This document shows positions 12,881 to 23,345 of a DNA stretch of 64,000 nt, one piece after another. This DNA comes from Aquila chrysaetos chrysaetos. Its lineage: Eukaryota; Chordata; Aves; Accipitriformes; Accipitridae. Numbering within the stretch: the first letter of the stretch is position 1; each line of letters begins with the position of its first letter. The stretch spans positions 3,596,001 to 3,660,000 of the forward strand of contig NC_044012.1 of assembly GCF_900496995.4 (NCBI RefSeq). The letters are read 5' to 3'. A model generated the notes under the pieces. That model made no database searches. It worked only from the letters and a program-made list of their open reading frames with translations, and was not told the origin of the DNA. The translations under genes and the position numbers were made by a program.

Positions 12881-15800
12881 AATAGACTTTAGTTGGAAGT
12901 GGGTTTGTAAGCAGAAGCCGTACCTTTTCTTAGACAAGTTGTGTGTCCTTGGATCATCACAACTACAGCAAAAGATCTCTGGAGAGCTAGACTTTGACAG
13001 CAGTAGTAGAAGGTTTGAGTGGTCTGTGAGTAATCAACCTCAACTCCAAAAATAATACAGTTTACAGGATTAGTCCCTAATTGCTTTACCCTCAGACAAA
13101 AGCCAAAAGAATGCTGCTGTCTCTGTCAAAGTCTCAGGCTAATTGATTAACATTATTAAGTTAAACTTGAAATGATTATTTTTGCCCAGAAATTAGCTTG
13201 AGATTTCTTGCTTAATACCCAGAGAGCTGGCCTGTCTGGTGCATGTCTTCTCCAGCTACATCAGCCTGATTAGTAAGAATATATTGCCTATTACTAAAAC
13301 CTTGCCTTGCTTTTGTCTTTCTCCCATCGCGGCGACAACAAAATGCCAAAATTTGGTGCATCAGAAAATAAGCTCATAATCCAGCTCCTCTGACACACTC
13401 TGCTTGAGGAGGTGTTTGAGCAGGTACAAGAAAGGTCTGCTGAGCTGCAGGTGTAACCGATACACCCAGGAGGTGTGCGGCTACCTGCGGAAAGCAGCAG
13501 GAATTGCCATTTTACATGAAACTTCACAAGTAGAGAGGTTTTGCCGGTTCATTTTTTCACTTCCCTGCCCTGTAACTCATCCACAGCGAGGCTAGACATG
13601 GATCTCTGCCTGCAGCTGTCCTTGGGAGCATGGCATGCAGCTCTGCCGTTGCGTTACCTTCGGACACATTTAATTCCTTTGGAGGAGAGCAGGGAAAGCC
13701 TTTCCCCGGAGAGGTCCAAAGGACTCATTTGGGCTTTCTCAGCACCAAAGACTTCGCTGAACTCCCACAGAGTTGAGCACACCGTAATGAAGGAATTTTT
13801 AGCAACGTTACATATAAAATTGGAGCAGGTGCTCTCAATAAAGAAAATTCTTAACCCTGCTCATATTTATTTCAGTTCCTCTCTGTCTGGGCATAAAGCC
13901 ACCATTTCAGTTTCAAGCTTTCCTGGCTTGCTGGAAAGGGTGAAGGATAACCTTTTTTTTTTTTTCCCCCCACAAGAAAATGTGGAAACAGATTTTAACA
14001 TCAGCCCTGGAAGAAGGTTAGGTGGTTTGCCAGCAATACTTCTGAAATGAACTGCTAGGCCACCTAATTAAACAAACTCTTCCAACATTTTTTAAGCTTT
14101 CTCTCCCAGAGCGCACAGAAGATCGATTTTGTCCCTTCTGAGGGTGGCATGAAGAAGGGAACTCAAACAGCCTGATCCCGGTTGTCTCCCAGATATGGAT
14201 TTATTTCAGAGATGAATACCACCTGCAGAAATTATGCCTGGATCCAGACTCCAACTGCAGGATCCAGACACTGCATGTTTGAGCATACCCCTAACTGGAG
14301 CTGGAGCCGCTGGTGATGGAGAGAGCTTTCGTATTTGGGTTATATTGGGAAATGCCTATTTAAATTTGACCAATTATTTTTCCTGTTTAAGCATGTGAGG
14401 TGCCCAGAGTCACGTGTCTAGGAATAAAAGCAGTTCCTTGTCCTCTACCTTTTCACAAAGAAGAAATTTGGCAGCGAAAAAAAAAAAAACCCGACAAAGT
14501 GCCAGCATGCAGGGTACCAGTCAGTGGAGCCATATTCACATTTTCATAATTCATGTGAGCTGCCATATCTGCTAAACTGCTTTGGGCCACTGGACAAGTG
14601 TGGGGTGAAAAAGGAAGGGGAAGAAAAAAAAAAAAAGAAAAAAAAAATGGGCTGCCAGGGGAGAGTGAGACAAACAGGCCATTCATAAAGGCATCACTGC
14701 AGCGCTTTATGGCATTTCACGCTCGCAGAGAGGAATCACTGGGAACACTGGAAGGAGGCTCCGTGTTAACCACTGCACGGGTCTTGAACTCTCCTGCTGT
14801 TTAAAAATAAATGTCTGCCCCCACCCCACGGCCGGTCTCTTAAGGTGGACCCTGGCGAGAGATGCGCTGGGTGGGTATCGAAGAGAAAGTTTTGCTTTTC
14901 CCACTTGGCTGAAGTGCCCAGGGCATGTTTGGAGTTAAAGCATGCTGCTATTTTTATTATTTCTAACTCGTTAGAGAGGAAAAAAAAAAAGATGGGGCAA
15001 AAATAAAAGAACTTCTATTGATTTGAGGCACTGTGTATGAACACTGAACTTTCCTAGTGTAGCTTTTCTTACAGTTTCCACAGTCACCAGATTGGGTGAC
15101 TGGAAGGAAAATATTTCTTGCTTGAAATTATTATTTGAAAGATTTCACAGGAATCTTTCTTTTCTCCCCCGGAATGGATGGGCAAGTTACCAAAGCAATA
15201 CTATCAGCTGGGAAAGAGATGAATATCATTTTATTCAAATCATTTAGTAAAAGACATATTGTAAAATCTGCCAAAAGCATTGTCCTATGAATTTATTCAA
15301 CAGACTCCAATCACCGGTGGATCTGATGGCAATCAAAATACTGCAATGCTTTTTTTCTGCCAAGGAAGCAGATTTTTTAAACAATTGGTTATACGCTACT
15401 GAAAAATCAGAAATTGCTTATCTGCATACATGAAACCTACCACTTGTAGCAGAACTAGCTTACTGCTTAACACCCCCCACAAAACAGATAAATATTGCTT
15501 AAGAAATTTAATTGAAGAAAGAATTAAGTACTCTCTCCTGAAAAAAGATGATAACCTGACACAATTAGGTGCAAACTCAAAGCAGAATTAGGAGTACAGC
15601 CTGTGTCTCTGAATTCCATCTTATATTTATCTCATTGCATTATTCAGGCTTACAGATAAGTTTTTTTCAGTAGCAGTATGTGAATCAAATATAAAAAGTC
15701 CTCACATATTAGGAAAATAGAGGGAACATTAGGTAAAGATAAAGATGTTTGGATAAGAACTGACTAAGTCTAGAATTGTGAGGAAAACATTATTCAGAGG

Positions 15801-16630
15801 AGCAGAGAGAAATTCAAATATTCAGTGAATTTGGGAGATTTTAGTTACAAACCTTCCATTAACAGCACTGAAATACAACAGTGAACATAGATTTTTTTTT
15901 TTTACTTGCTTTCTTTGATCAGAGAATGATGAGCTACCAGCTAAAGAACCTATTTTATCTTTTCCTTTACATTTTTTTTCCCCAAATTCAGCCCCAGTAA
16001 GACTGCACTTTATTAAAGTGATATTTAACATTGTTACTTCATGCAAAAATTAGCTCGGAGGTCTACCCATAGTATCTGACGTAGGAACAGCATTCAAGGT
16101 ATCAAATATTTCATCATTGCTTTCTCTAGAGAAAAAACATCAAACCCACTAAGTCCATAAACATATGACTACCCAAACTACACCAATTTAGGAAAAAAAA
16201 ATTAGTTCCCTAAATATAACTACCAGTTTCTCAGTCTTTGACCACCTAGTTAAGCTTCTTCAGCTTCCTCATTAGCTAAAGTCAGTGAAATTCAGCCTCT
16301 TTTTGATAGCAGCCACAATTCTGTGCTTGAGGAAAATAACGCTTCAAATTATTACCCGTATTACTGAAAACTCAATATACCCTTTGAATGTCACAGCCTA
16401 GCTCTTAACAACAACTGAAACCCCATTCCTGCTAAGTGCTACAGAACTTGTCTAATTTCATGGTGGGGGCAGCCTGGTCATCTATTTATAGCATTGAGAT
16501 GAACATTTGCTGACATACACATGGAAACAATTGGGAATGCAAAGTGGCTCATGCTGGGTCACAGACTGACACACATTTGTTAATCCCCAGTTTTGCCTTC
16601 ACCTGAAATTGGAAAGAAATGGCGATCACA
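12881..16630. other. Intergenic stretch without recognisable genes
   Basis: Unique, AT-leaning sequence with A- or T-runs near 13955-13970, 14477-14489, 14624-14647 and 14980-14990. The block at about 13130-13250 is rich in ATTGATTAA/TAAGTTAAAC-type homeodomain words and could be a conserved element. A 169-codon open frame at 13541-14050 has no recognisable domain and spans a poly-T run, so I did not call it a gene. Confidence 0.55.
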
Positions 16631-16639
16631 CTTTAAGCT

Positions 16640-16815
16640 AAACATCTCCAGCTAGCGTTTCAATTAGAGCTGATAAGACACTTGGCGTGTTTCAGTTAAA
16701 TAGTGAAGGCACTGTAAAAAAACCCAATTAAGTTTAATTGTTGTGCAATGGTTTAATCAATGTGGTTGGTAATTAAGTGCAAATTATGCACATAATATAT
16801 TACAGATGTGGAGCC
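16640..16815. promoter_or_regulatory. Candidate conserved noncoding element, homeodomain-site rich
   Basis: This block packs many homeodomain-type words. An almost perfect palindrome, CAATTAAGTTTAATTG, sits at 16725-16740 (7-bp arms, 2-bp spacer). It is followed by 'TGTGCAATGG', 'TTTAATCAATG', 'GGTAATTAAGTGC' and 'CAAATTATGCACATAAT'. The last resembles an octamer/POU site and TTAAGTG resembles an NKX2 core. Such clustering is typical of developmental enhancers in gene deserts. Conservation cannot be measured from one sequence, so the enhancer label is inference. Confidence 0.4.
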
Positions 16816-17815
16816 CTACTTTTGAAACATAGAGGCTATTATGGGATGTAGGAGAGGTTGTAGGGAGGGGAAGAAATTTGTTGTTAAAGTTGCAGTGGAG
16901 ACTTTGGTTGCCCAAGAGTGAGGTTATATATCTCTATATGTCATAGTAGTTTTAACATTAGAGCTTATTCTATCAAGAACCTTCTTTGTTGTTGGGCTTT
17001 AAACCAGCAGAAAATGTAGAAAACTCAAGCCCTAAAATATGGGATGTTGGTGAGATTTGTGATGGTTATTAGTTTCCTCAGAACTTGAGTAATACCGTAA
17101 ACACAATAAACTCGAGTTGAAAGAGTCATTCCATTCTAACCCACTGTTTTTATATCTTCCCACATAACTTTCTCAAAAAAATTTCCTCTCTGGCTACAGT
17201 TTCTCATGTTTAGTCTGAACTTAGAGGTGACTTTTGTTTCTTTCAAAGCTGAAATAAAATTAGGTTGACTACTATAAGGTTTAAGATATGAGGAAGAAGA
17301 TCGTTGGAATGGACTACCTTGCTTTGTACATGCTGCTGGCATCATATAAGTAAATAAATAGCATTTTCAAAAAGGGTTTGTGTATTTTTCCTTTTGAATT
17401 CAGCCTGGAAAGAGTAAAAAACTTTTTGGCAATGGGGTGTGCTACAGTGAGAAAAAGGTTTTTAGAAGCTCTGAAGAAATTTGATTAAAATGAAATGATT
17501 TCAGAAATCTGTTTTTTTTACTCTGCCTCAAACATAACTCCAAAGAGAAGCATAGGACTGTGTGAACATGCTCACAGCTCACTTGCTTTGAATCAGTTAC
17601 CTCTGCTTTATTTTCAGCATTTGTGAATGTAGCATCATCCATCACATTGCTAAGGGAAGGACTCTGAGTAGCAGTAGGGTAGTTGGATAAAAAGGTAAAC
17701 CTTTCACCAGAAAGGACTGATTTTCAATTTGTTTGAAGAAAAATGGAGTTGTCTCTCTTACATCCCACCACCTGAAGTTTATGACTGACTGACTACAGGT
17801 TCACAACTCTCTGAG
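16816..17815. other. Intergenic stretch, nothing recognised
   Basis: AT-rich unique sequence with no repeat family, exon or RNA fold that I can name. Open frames here are under 70 codons and overlap on both strands. Confidence 0.55.
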
Positions 17816-17821
17816 AAAGGG

Positions 17822-17960
17822 AAGTTCGATAAATCCCATTTTACAGGTGGGGAAACTGAGGCACAGAGGGAAAAAAATGGATCGACTACGGTTGCTCAGG
17901 AAGTGTATGATGGTATCAGCCTGACTCACCAAACTTCTGCCATCTGTTTCACCTCAACAC
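17822..17960 (-). repeat. MIR-like CORE-SINE, antisense orientation
   Basis: A strong core match lies at 17837-17870: 'CCCATTTTACAGGTGGGGAA' runs directly into 'ACTGAGGCACAGAGGG'. This is the highly recognisable antisense core of MIR/CORE-SINEs. The following 'GGTTGCTCAGGAAGTGTATG' and 'CAGCCTGACTCACCAAACTT' fit the degraded '...AGGTCACACAGC...' and terminal parts. The core is unusually clean compared with its flanks. Confidence 0.75.
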
Positions 17961-18141
17961 TTTTTTTCTTCTTGTATTATTTTCTCCTCTTTTTTACCTG
18001 AGCTAAGTCAACCGAGCAGCATACATACATAGTACTAATTCCATCGCTGGGCAGACTCGTGATTTTAAGCCATCTGTCAAGCTCTATAAGATTTTTTAGC
18101 TAGAATATGAGGTGCGAATAAAAAGAACTGTTAAAACAATT

Positions 18142-18222
18142 GGGGTCAGAACCTGCCCACTGGATATGAGAACTCCTGTGGACTTTAATGGGATTATTTG
18201 CGTGAATAAAAAGAGCAGGGAT
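18142..18222. repeat. Relic of a palindromic amniote MITE
   Basis: The blocks 'GGGGTCAGAACCTGCCCACT', 'GAACTCCTGTGGACTTTAAT', 'GGGATTATTTGCGTGAATAA' and 'GAGCAGGGAT' follow an abundant palindromic repeat of turtles, crocodilians and birds. Its hallmark is a centre of the type 'CCCATTGACTTCAATGGG' flanked by 'GGGCCnGATCC'-like termini. The copy is diverged and has no coding capacity. The superfamily was not determined. Confidence 0.5.
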
Positions 18223-18945
18223 ACCCCATGGCTTCCTCATTTATTTCCAGCAAATGGAAACCTGGTGTTATATGACCAGAAGAAAATGAAAAAGAGGTGG
18301 TTGGAGTGTGGTAGTTCTCCAGTGATTTTTGTAAGCAACTGAAAACCCCTGAATTTCCACAGAAACGTTCCTGTTTACTGACAAAACCCCCAAACCTAAC
18401 ACTTTTCCAATTTTTAACAACTGTTCTTCAGTTACTTCTGGTTTCTGAAAATTAAAGCATCTTCAGATATATTCATATTTTTCTCTCTTCTGGTTTTCAA
18501 CCACTCCTTCCTTACAGACTCCAGTAACTAAATCATCTTAGCAGAAATAGAAATTTTAGCCAAAAAATTCAGTCAGAAAAAAAAAAAAAAAGGTCCTTTT
18601 TTGTTCCAAAGAAACCCTGGAACTTGCGATAATAATTGTAATATCAGACAAAGGTTCAAGATGAAATGCTGCTGCAGCCCAGCCCAGGTAGAGCTGTGCA
18701 GATGCCATCAGTAATGCACCCCAGCCTGCGTAGGGAAAGGTCAACGGGAGAGGTATCCCCATGCCCTCCTCGCTCTATAGGACAATGAGGTCCATATGTT
18801 GCATGCGCTCCCGAGACCGTTGCAACTGGAAGAAGGTCAGCAACGTAGAATTATGGGGAGGAAAGTGAAAAAGCGAGAAGAGGTTTACAAAGGCCAAAAA
18901 AGCAAGGCTTTCATTTTATATTCAATTTATCTTTTTGCCTCTGAA
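18223..18945. other. Intergenic stretch, nothing recognised
   Basis: Unique sequence with a poly(A) run at 18577-18591. A short GC-richer patch at about 18660-18850 has a few CpGs. No exon or repeat family was identified. Confidence 0.5.
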
Positions 18946-18949
18946 AAGG

Positions 18950-19520
18950 GCACAGAGGTTGGAAATTATGATTGAGTTTTTTAATTTTATTAATGGCAGG
19001 CTTTGCGGTTGCTAGGGGAACTTGACCCAAGCAGGGAAAAAAAATGGCCCAATGCAGTATTATCAGGATTAATCTGCTGCCTTGAAATAGTTGGATCTCT
19101 CTCCATTGGCCTCATGAGTCCTTCCTGCTCTGCCTGTATCTCCACGACCACCTTGTTGACATGAGCCTACCGCTTAATCCTTGGAAGGAAACCTAACCCT
19201 TGGCCTCGGAGAGATGTCCCCGAGAGAGGGTAACCAGAGTGCAGCCGCACAGGAGGTGAACCCCACCGGAGCCAGCCTTCAAACCTCCAGGCGGTCGCTC
19301 CCGTCAGACAATAAAGCAGCGAGCGCAAGCGAGACGCTAATTTAACGGGAGGCTTGATTACACTGCGATAGGGCCCTGCTGGTTGTTTCCAACAGACCCC
19401 TTTATAGTATTAGTATTTATTACACCCCATATTATAAGGCATGGGGATTTGCTTCTGTAGGGCAGTTTGGCTGAGCAATGAAACATAATGTTTCTTTTAT
19501 TGCTCAATAAACACTGTTCT
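18950..19520. promoter_or_regulatory. Candidate regulatory block with RFX-like site and palindrome
   Basis: The block starts with TTTAATTTTATTAATGG and an X-box-like GTTGCTAGGGGAAC at 19008-19021. It becomes CpG-richer at 19200-19370, including 'GCGAGCGCAAGCGAGACGC'. It ends with a 35-bp near-palindrome at 19472-19506: outer arms TGAGCAAT/ATTGCTCA, inner arms GAAACAT/ATGTTTC. Balanced composition without repeats and dense site-like words suggest a conserved noncoding element. This is inference; cross-species alignment is needed. Confidence 0.4.
19472..19506. repeat. 35-bp near-perfect inverted repeat
   Basis: Seen directly: arm TGAGCAAT, arm GAAACAT, a single A, arm ATGTTTC, a TTTT spacer, then arm ATTGCTCA. 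Fifteen bases on the left pair with fifteen on the right, broken only by the one-base centre and the four-T insertion. The inner palindrome contains AAACA and TGTTT, which are inverted forkhead-type cores separated by three bases and also resemble a relaxed steroid-receptor inverted repeat. Which protein binds, if any, is unknown. Confidence 0.8.
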
Positions 19521-20039
19521 CTCTTTCACTGCCACTCCAGCCCAGCTTTTTCAAGCCCGTTAAGCCTCTAACACAATAATCTTACAGGCCAGCAACGAGA
19601 GATGGTAGCTTCTAACTATTTTTGGTTACTTCTGAGGCCTCCTAGAGGCGAGATTTGTGGATAATTCGCTCTCTGGGACTTTTGCCATCCCTACCTTTTT
19701 TTTTTTTTTTTGGAAAGGCTTTGGTCTTCTGGATGGAGAGGTTCAATGGGTTCTCCTCATCCCCCAGAAAGAAAGAAGAAACCTAGTGTTGGTCTGAAGG
19801 ACATGGCTGTAGAGCAATGGTATTTTGTTTTCCCGTCCATGTATATCCACGTGTGGGTTTGCATCCCATGATTTAACATGCCTGGTCTGGGCCAGGCGAA
19901 GTGCTGACAAGGAACCTACAGGCATCTTCCACACTTCTCTGCCAACAAACCTCAATCTTTTCCTGTGACATGCCCACCTCTGAGCTGTTCCCAACCTGGC
20001 CTTCTCCTCTGAGGAGACCAGTGTCTGTAGCACATTAAT

Positions 20040-20320
20040 TGATAGTGTTATGAAGTGTTCGGCTGTCCTACCACGGTCAAGAACAAGATTTTCCAGTGTC
20101 GACTTCCCTTCTGCATTAGTTAATGTTTGGAAACTCGGTACATCAACACGCCGGACTCCTGCACCGGCCTCTCATCACCTTGTACGGCTCCTAATGTGCC
20201 AGACCGTTATCCCTCATGCTGTAACGGGATACAGCCATCACAAATACACCTCCTTGCAATAATATTGCGGACGGATAGCATTTACAGCAGTGAAATTAAG
20301 CCGGTTTAGACATTAGCTGT
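20040..20320. promoter_or_regulatory. Candidate conserved noncoding element
   Basis: Unique sequence of balanced composition with retained CpGs ('ACGCCGGACTCC', 'GTAACGGGATAC', 'ATTGCGGACGGATAG') and an ATTAGTTAATG word. In an otherwise CpG-poor region, retained CpGs can mean constraint or low methylation. There is no start-to-stop frame of note. Evidence is compositional only. Confidence 0.3.
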
Positions 20321-21495
20321 GTAGGGCAAATGATTAAGGACTAAAAAAAACCACTGTACAAGCTTTGAGGGCATTACCAAACATTGCAGACAAGGATGAT
20401 AGTGATTACTAGAAACTTTTACAGGTTGTTTAGCTTAGAATTATGGTTTTTATTTCAATTTCACATTTTACACTCAAAGTAGAGTTCAGATTATTTTTTC
20501 TTTTTTTTTTTTTTTTTTAAGTTTTAAAGAATCACAGATCTTTGGGTTAGACTGTGCCAAAATCTTGCACGGGATTTGTGTTTAGGGTGATTTATCATGA
20601 ATGGTAACAGCAGCGTGTGCCACTGGAAACCCTCTTGCAAGCAAGTGGCTCTTTCTCTGAAGTTCTCCTTGAAACATAACCTTTTTTTTTTCCTTCACAC
20701 TGGACCATTCTAATTCTCTCCGTCTTTATTTTTGTCACCTTAAATGTTTACTCTTGGTCTCTCTTTTTCACAAATTTGTAGATCACTTTAATGTCCCCAT
20801 AGGTCAATGCCAAGTATGACTGCAGTTAGCAGTTTTAATCTTTTCTCTTTTTCCAGTCCATGCAGCTATCCCAGCAGGAATCTTATCCATGTGATTATAT
20901 TTTATGACACTGTCCACCTCTTCTGCTGAGTGATAACGTTTTTGTTTTAATTAAATACCAAAAGTATAATGATAGAATTATTGTACCGTCTTCAGTAAAC
21001 GCTATGGCAATTTTCATACCTGCCATGATGCTGGCAGCTTGTTCTTTCCCAGAGATTATCAGGATACTGGATTTCTCTTTAAATGCACATACACACATAT
21101 TTATATAAAACTCTACTGCCATGTTTAGCTGTTTAAAATTATTTCTATAGTTTTCTATATTTTAAAAAAGTTATATTGGGGGATAAGTATACAATCAACA
21201 CTAGTATAATTCAGGAAGAAGAGAGAAGACTTAAGTTTCCAGTAACATGTTTTCTGGCAAATGTAACATTGTTTCAATTTTAAAAATTTTATTAATAAAT
21301 GAAGAAATGTTAGTTACTGTAGCAGCAGCTTCTCTGCTAGCTTCTAAGATGATTTAGTTCTGCGTAGGAAATTCTGTTTTCAAACTGTGCAGGTGGCCTC
21401 GCTCCTTTGATTGCTAAATATTCCAATGCCTCTTTAGGGGATGTTTGTTCTCATTTATTCCTCTCTGTAATTACAAATAGTGGTTAGAATCTCTC
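20321..21495. other. Intergenic stretch with long T-run
   Basis: AT-rich unique sequence. A T-rich tract at 20493-20518, interrupted by one C, is followed directly by 'AAGTTTTAAAGAATCACAG'. Another T-run lies at 20682-20691. The long T-run could be the reverse of an old poly(A) tail, but no retrocopy is recognisable next to it. Confidence 0.5.
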
Positions 21496-21498
21496 TAT

Positions 21499-21569
21499 GG
21501 ATCTGATTCAAAACCCACAGAGGTCAGCTGGAAGATGTGCAGTGACTTCCCTGGGTTTGAGTGAGCCCA
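21499..21569. repeat. Relic of a palindromic amniote MITE
   Basis: The left terminus 'GGATCTGATTCAAAACCCAC' and the right terminus 'CTGGGTTTGAGTGAGCCC' are imperfect inverted copies. The centre 'AGAGGTCAGCTGG...CAGTGACTTCC' fits the decayed middle of the GGGCCTGATCCAAAGCCC palindromic family. The element is about 70 bp and noncoding. Confidence 0.5.
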
Positions 21570-22212
21570 AATCACCCTCGAGTTCTTCTTTTAGTTTACA
21601 GGCAAGTGTAAACTCTTTAGTCCAAGCCCCCAACCACTTTTATATATAAATGCGACCTCCTGGACCCAAGAGCAGTAGCATCGCAAACACTCCTGCTCAG
21701 AGCTCTTCCCCCTTCAAAGACTCACACATCTCTATTAAATACTTTGTCCTGCCAGCAAAGGGTTAAAAAATACACATTTTGAAAATAATCCCTTTGAATC
21801 ATGGCATGAGAGGGAGCTCAAATATTTTCTCAATGGAGAGTTAGTGGAATTTTCTATAGATCTGGGGTGAAAGAAAAGTCTTCAGAAAGTCTCAGAAGAA
21901 AGATCCTTTGAAATGGCCCGACTTCTGTTATGATAAGCAGTTCGATAAGCCCACCCATGGTAAAGTTATTAGGAATTCATATCATATGGATCCCATTAAC
22001 CTAAACGTTTGCTTTTAAAGTAAACTTCTCGGTACATGACTACCACTAAGTCCAAGCACTTCAGGTTTGAGGATTGTGTTTTTACAAATGAATCTAGGGT
22101 TATCCAATCAATTAGCTGAATTCCCTGTGTAATTGTGCTTTAAATGAATCACCTGGTACTAATGAGACTGCTTACCCATTAAAAAAAAAGAAAAAAATAT
22201 CACTGCCTTTAA

Positions 22213-22350
22213 GGGAAACACTTTAAAATCTGTGGAAAAAATATCATGCAGTATATAGTTAATCTTTGGCACTCACTGCCTTGGGATATAACCAAAGCAG
22301 GTAGATTTGAAAGATTAGGCAGAAAGATTTAGGTCATATGAAAGTCAAAA
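22213..22350 (+). repeat. Old LINE-like interspersed repeat fragment
   Basis: The order 'GGGAAACACTTTAAAA', 'ATATAGTTAATCTTTGGCAC', 'TCACTGCCTTGGGATATAAC', 'AGGTAGATTTGAAAGATTAG' parallels an amniote repeat. That repeat's consensus reads roughly 'GAAACACTT...TAGTTAACCTATGGAACTCACTGCC(A)CAGGAT...AGATTCAAAAAGGG'. It may derive from the end of a LINE ORF2, where a 'WNSLP'-type motif is common. The family was not assigned and the copy is diverged. Confidence 0.45.
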
Positions 22351-22480
22351 TATCACTCAAGCTATTTTTAATTAATTATTACAAGACCATGTGAAATCAT
22401 TACTGAGATCAAAACCACATTTTTTAGGTGATAATAAAAATATAGGCTAAGAATAAGGTTGTAGTTTATTCTTCACAGGC

Positions 22481-22620
22481 AGGAAGCAGAGCAGTGTCAT
22501 CGAGATGACAGATAGAAGAGGAGGAAGGAACTGAGGCTCGCTGAGGCTGAATGACTAGTGCCGGTTACGCAGAAATTCAGCGTTAGAGCTTGGAAGAGAA
22601 CCCAGTTATTTTAATCATCT
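22481..22620 (-). repeat. MIR-like CORE-SINE, antisense orientation
   Basis: The blocks 'AGGAACTGAGGCTCGCTGAG', 'GCTGAATGACTAGTGCCGGT', 'TTAGAGCTTGGAAGAGAACC', 'CAG' track the antisense MIR order (GGAAACTGAGGCACAGAGAGG, TTAAGTAACTTGCCCAAGGT, GGCAGAGCCGGGATTCGAACCC). The right end, near 'CATCTTGCCTGCTACACTCT', fits the terminal region loosely. Decayed but recognisable. Confidence 0.6.
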
Positions 22621-22879
22621 TGCCTGCTACACTCTGTTGCACTTTGGAAGGGTTTAATACGTAAGCTTTTGCCGTGAAATAATTTATCTCTGTGCTATAT
22701 TTTTGCGCAATTTAGACATATTATAGGCCTTATAGAAGCATAAAGGATTCCAGACTAAATGGGCTATTTGTCTGTCACAGTCAGGCAACACTTAGCTATC
22801 AGTGGTTTAGTGAAGGATTTTATCATTAACTTATATTGTGTTTCTAAATGAATTCAGTTGAGCAAAAAGAAAAAGAGAA

Positions 22880-23345
22880 AAAAAAGCAATTAAGGGCATG
22901 CTATAAACAGTGGAGTCCGCAGGCAGGAGGCTGCAGCGAATTATACGGAGCATACTTCTCCCAACCGCAACTTGATTGAAACAATTTACTGGATGTGTGC
23001 GTTGAACGACAGTGGATCCGAATGACCGATGGGGGAGCACCGTCAGCCCTCCTTCCTCCCACCCAGCAAACACTTGATTCTCCTGTTGGGAAAGGGTCAA
23101 CACTTTGTCCCGCTCCGCTTTGTCCCGGTGCAAAGTGATGTAACGTATTGGATCCAAAGGGGCCTCCAAATCAGATATTAAGCATATTGTTGAAATTATT
23201 GCACGGGCTATTTTTGGTTCATTCAGAGGTCAGTGCCCTTCCACAAACAGGGAGTTATTAGATACTCCCCTGGACAAACAAAGAGATAATTACTCGGCAA
23301 AATAAAAGAAGGCGCTTAGAAGTTGGCAAACCAGAGAATATTTTT
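22880..23345. promoter_or_regulatory. Candidate conserved noncoding element
   Basis: Unique sequence with retained CpGs at 22915-23130, then an AT-rich block. The latter includes 'GAAATTATTGCACGGGCTAT', 'CATTCAGAGGTCAGTGCCCT', 'CAAACAAAGAGATAATTACT' and 'GGCAAAATAAAAGAAGGCGC'. These resemble clustered receptor half-sites (AGGTCA), SOX-type CAAAG words and homeodomain words. A regulatory function is inferred from composition and word content only. The overlapping 112-codon minus-strand frame at 22831-23169 has no recognisable domain. Confidence 0.35.

Noticed and set aside
13541..14050. 169-codon plus-strand open frame
   Set aside because: It runs through a poly-T/poly-C tract (13951-13970) that encodes low-complexity residues. 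No domain was seen.
20493..20518. Long T-run as the tail of a minus-strand processed pseudogene
   Set aside because: No gene-like sequence or target-site duplication is recognisable next to it, so it is treated as a homopolymer.
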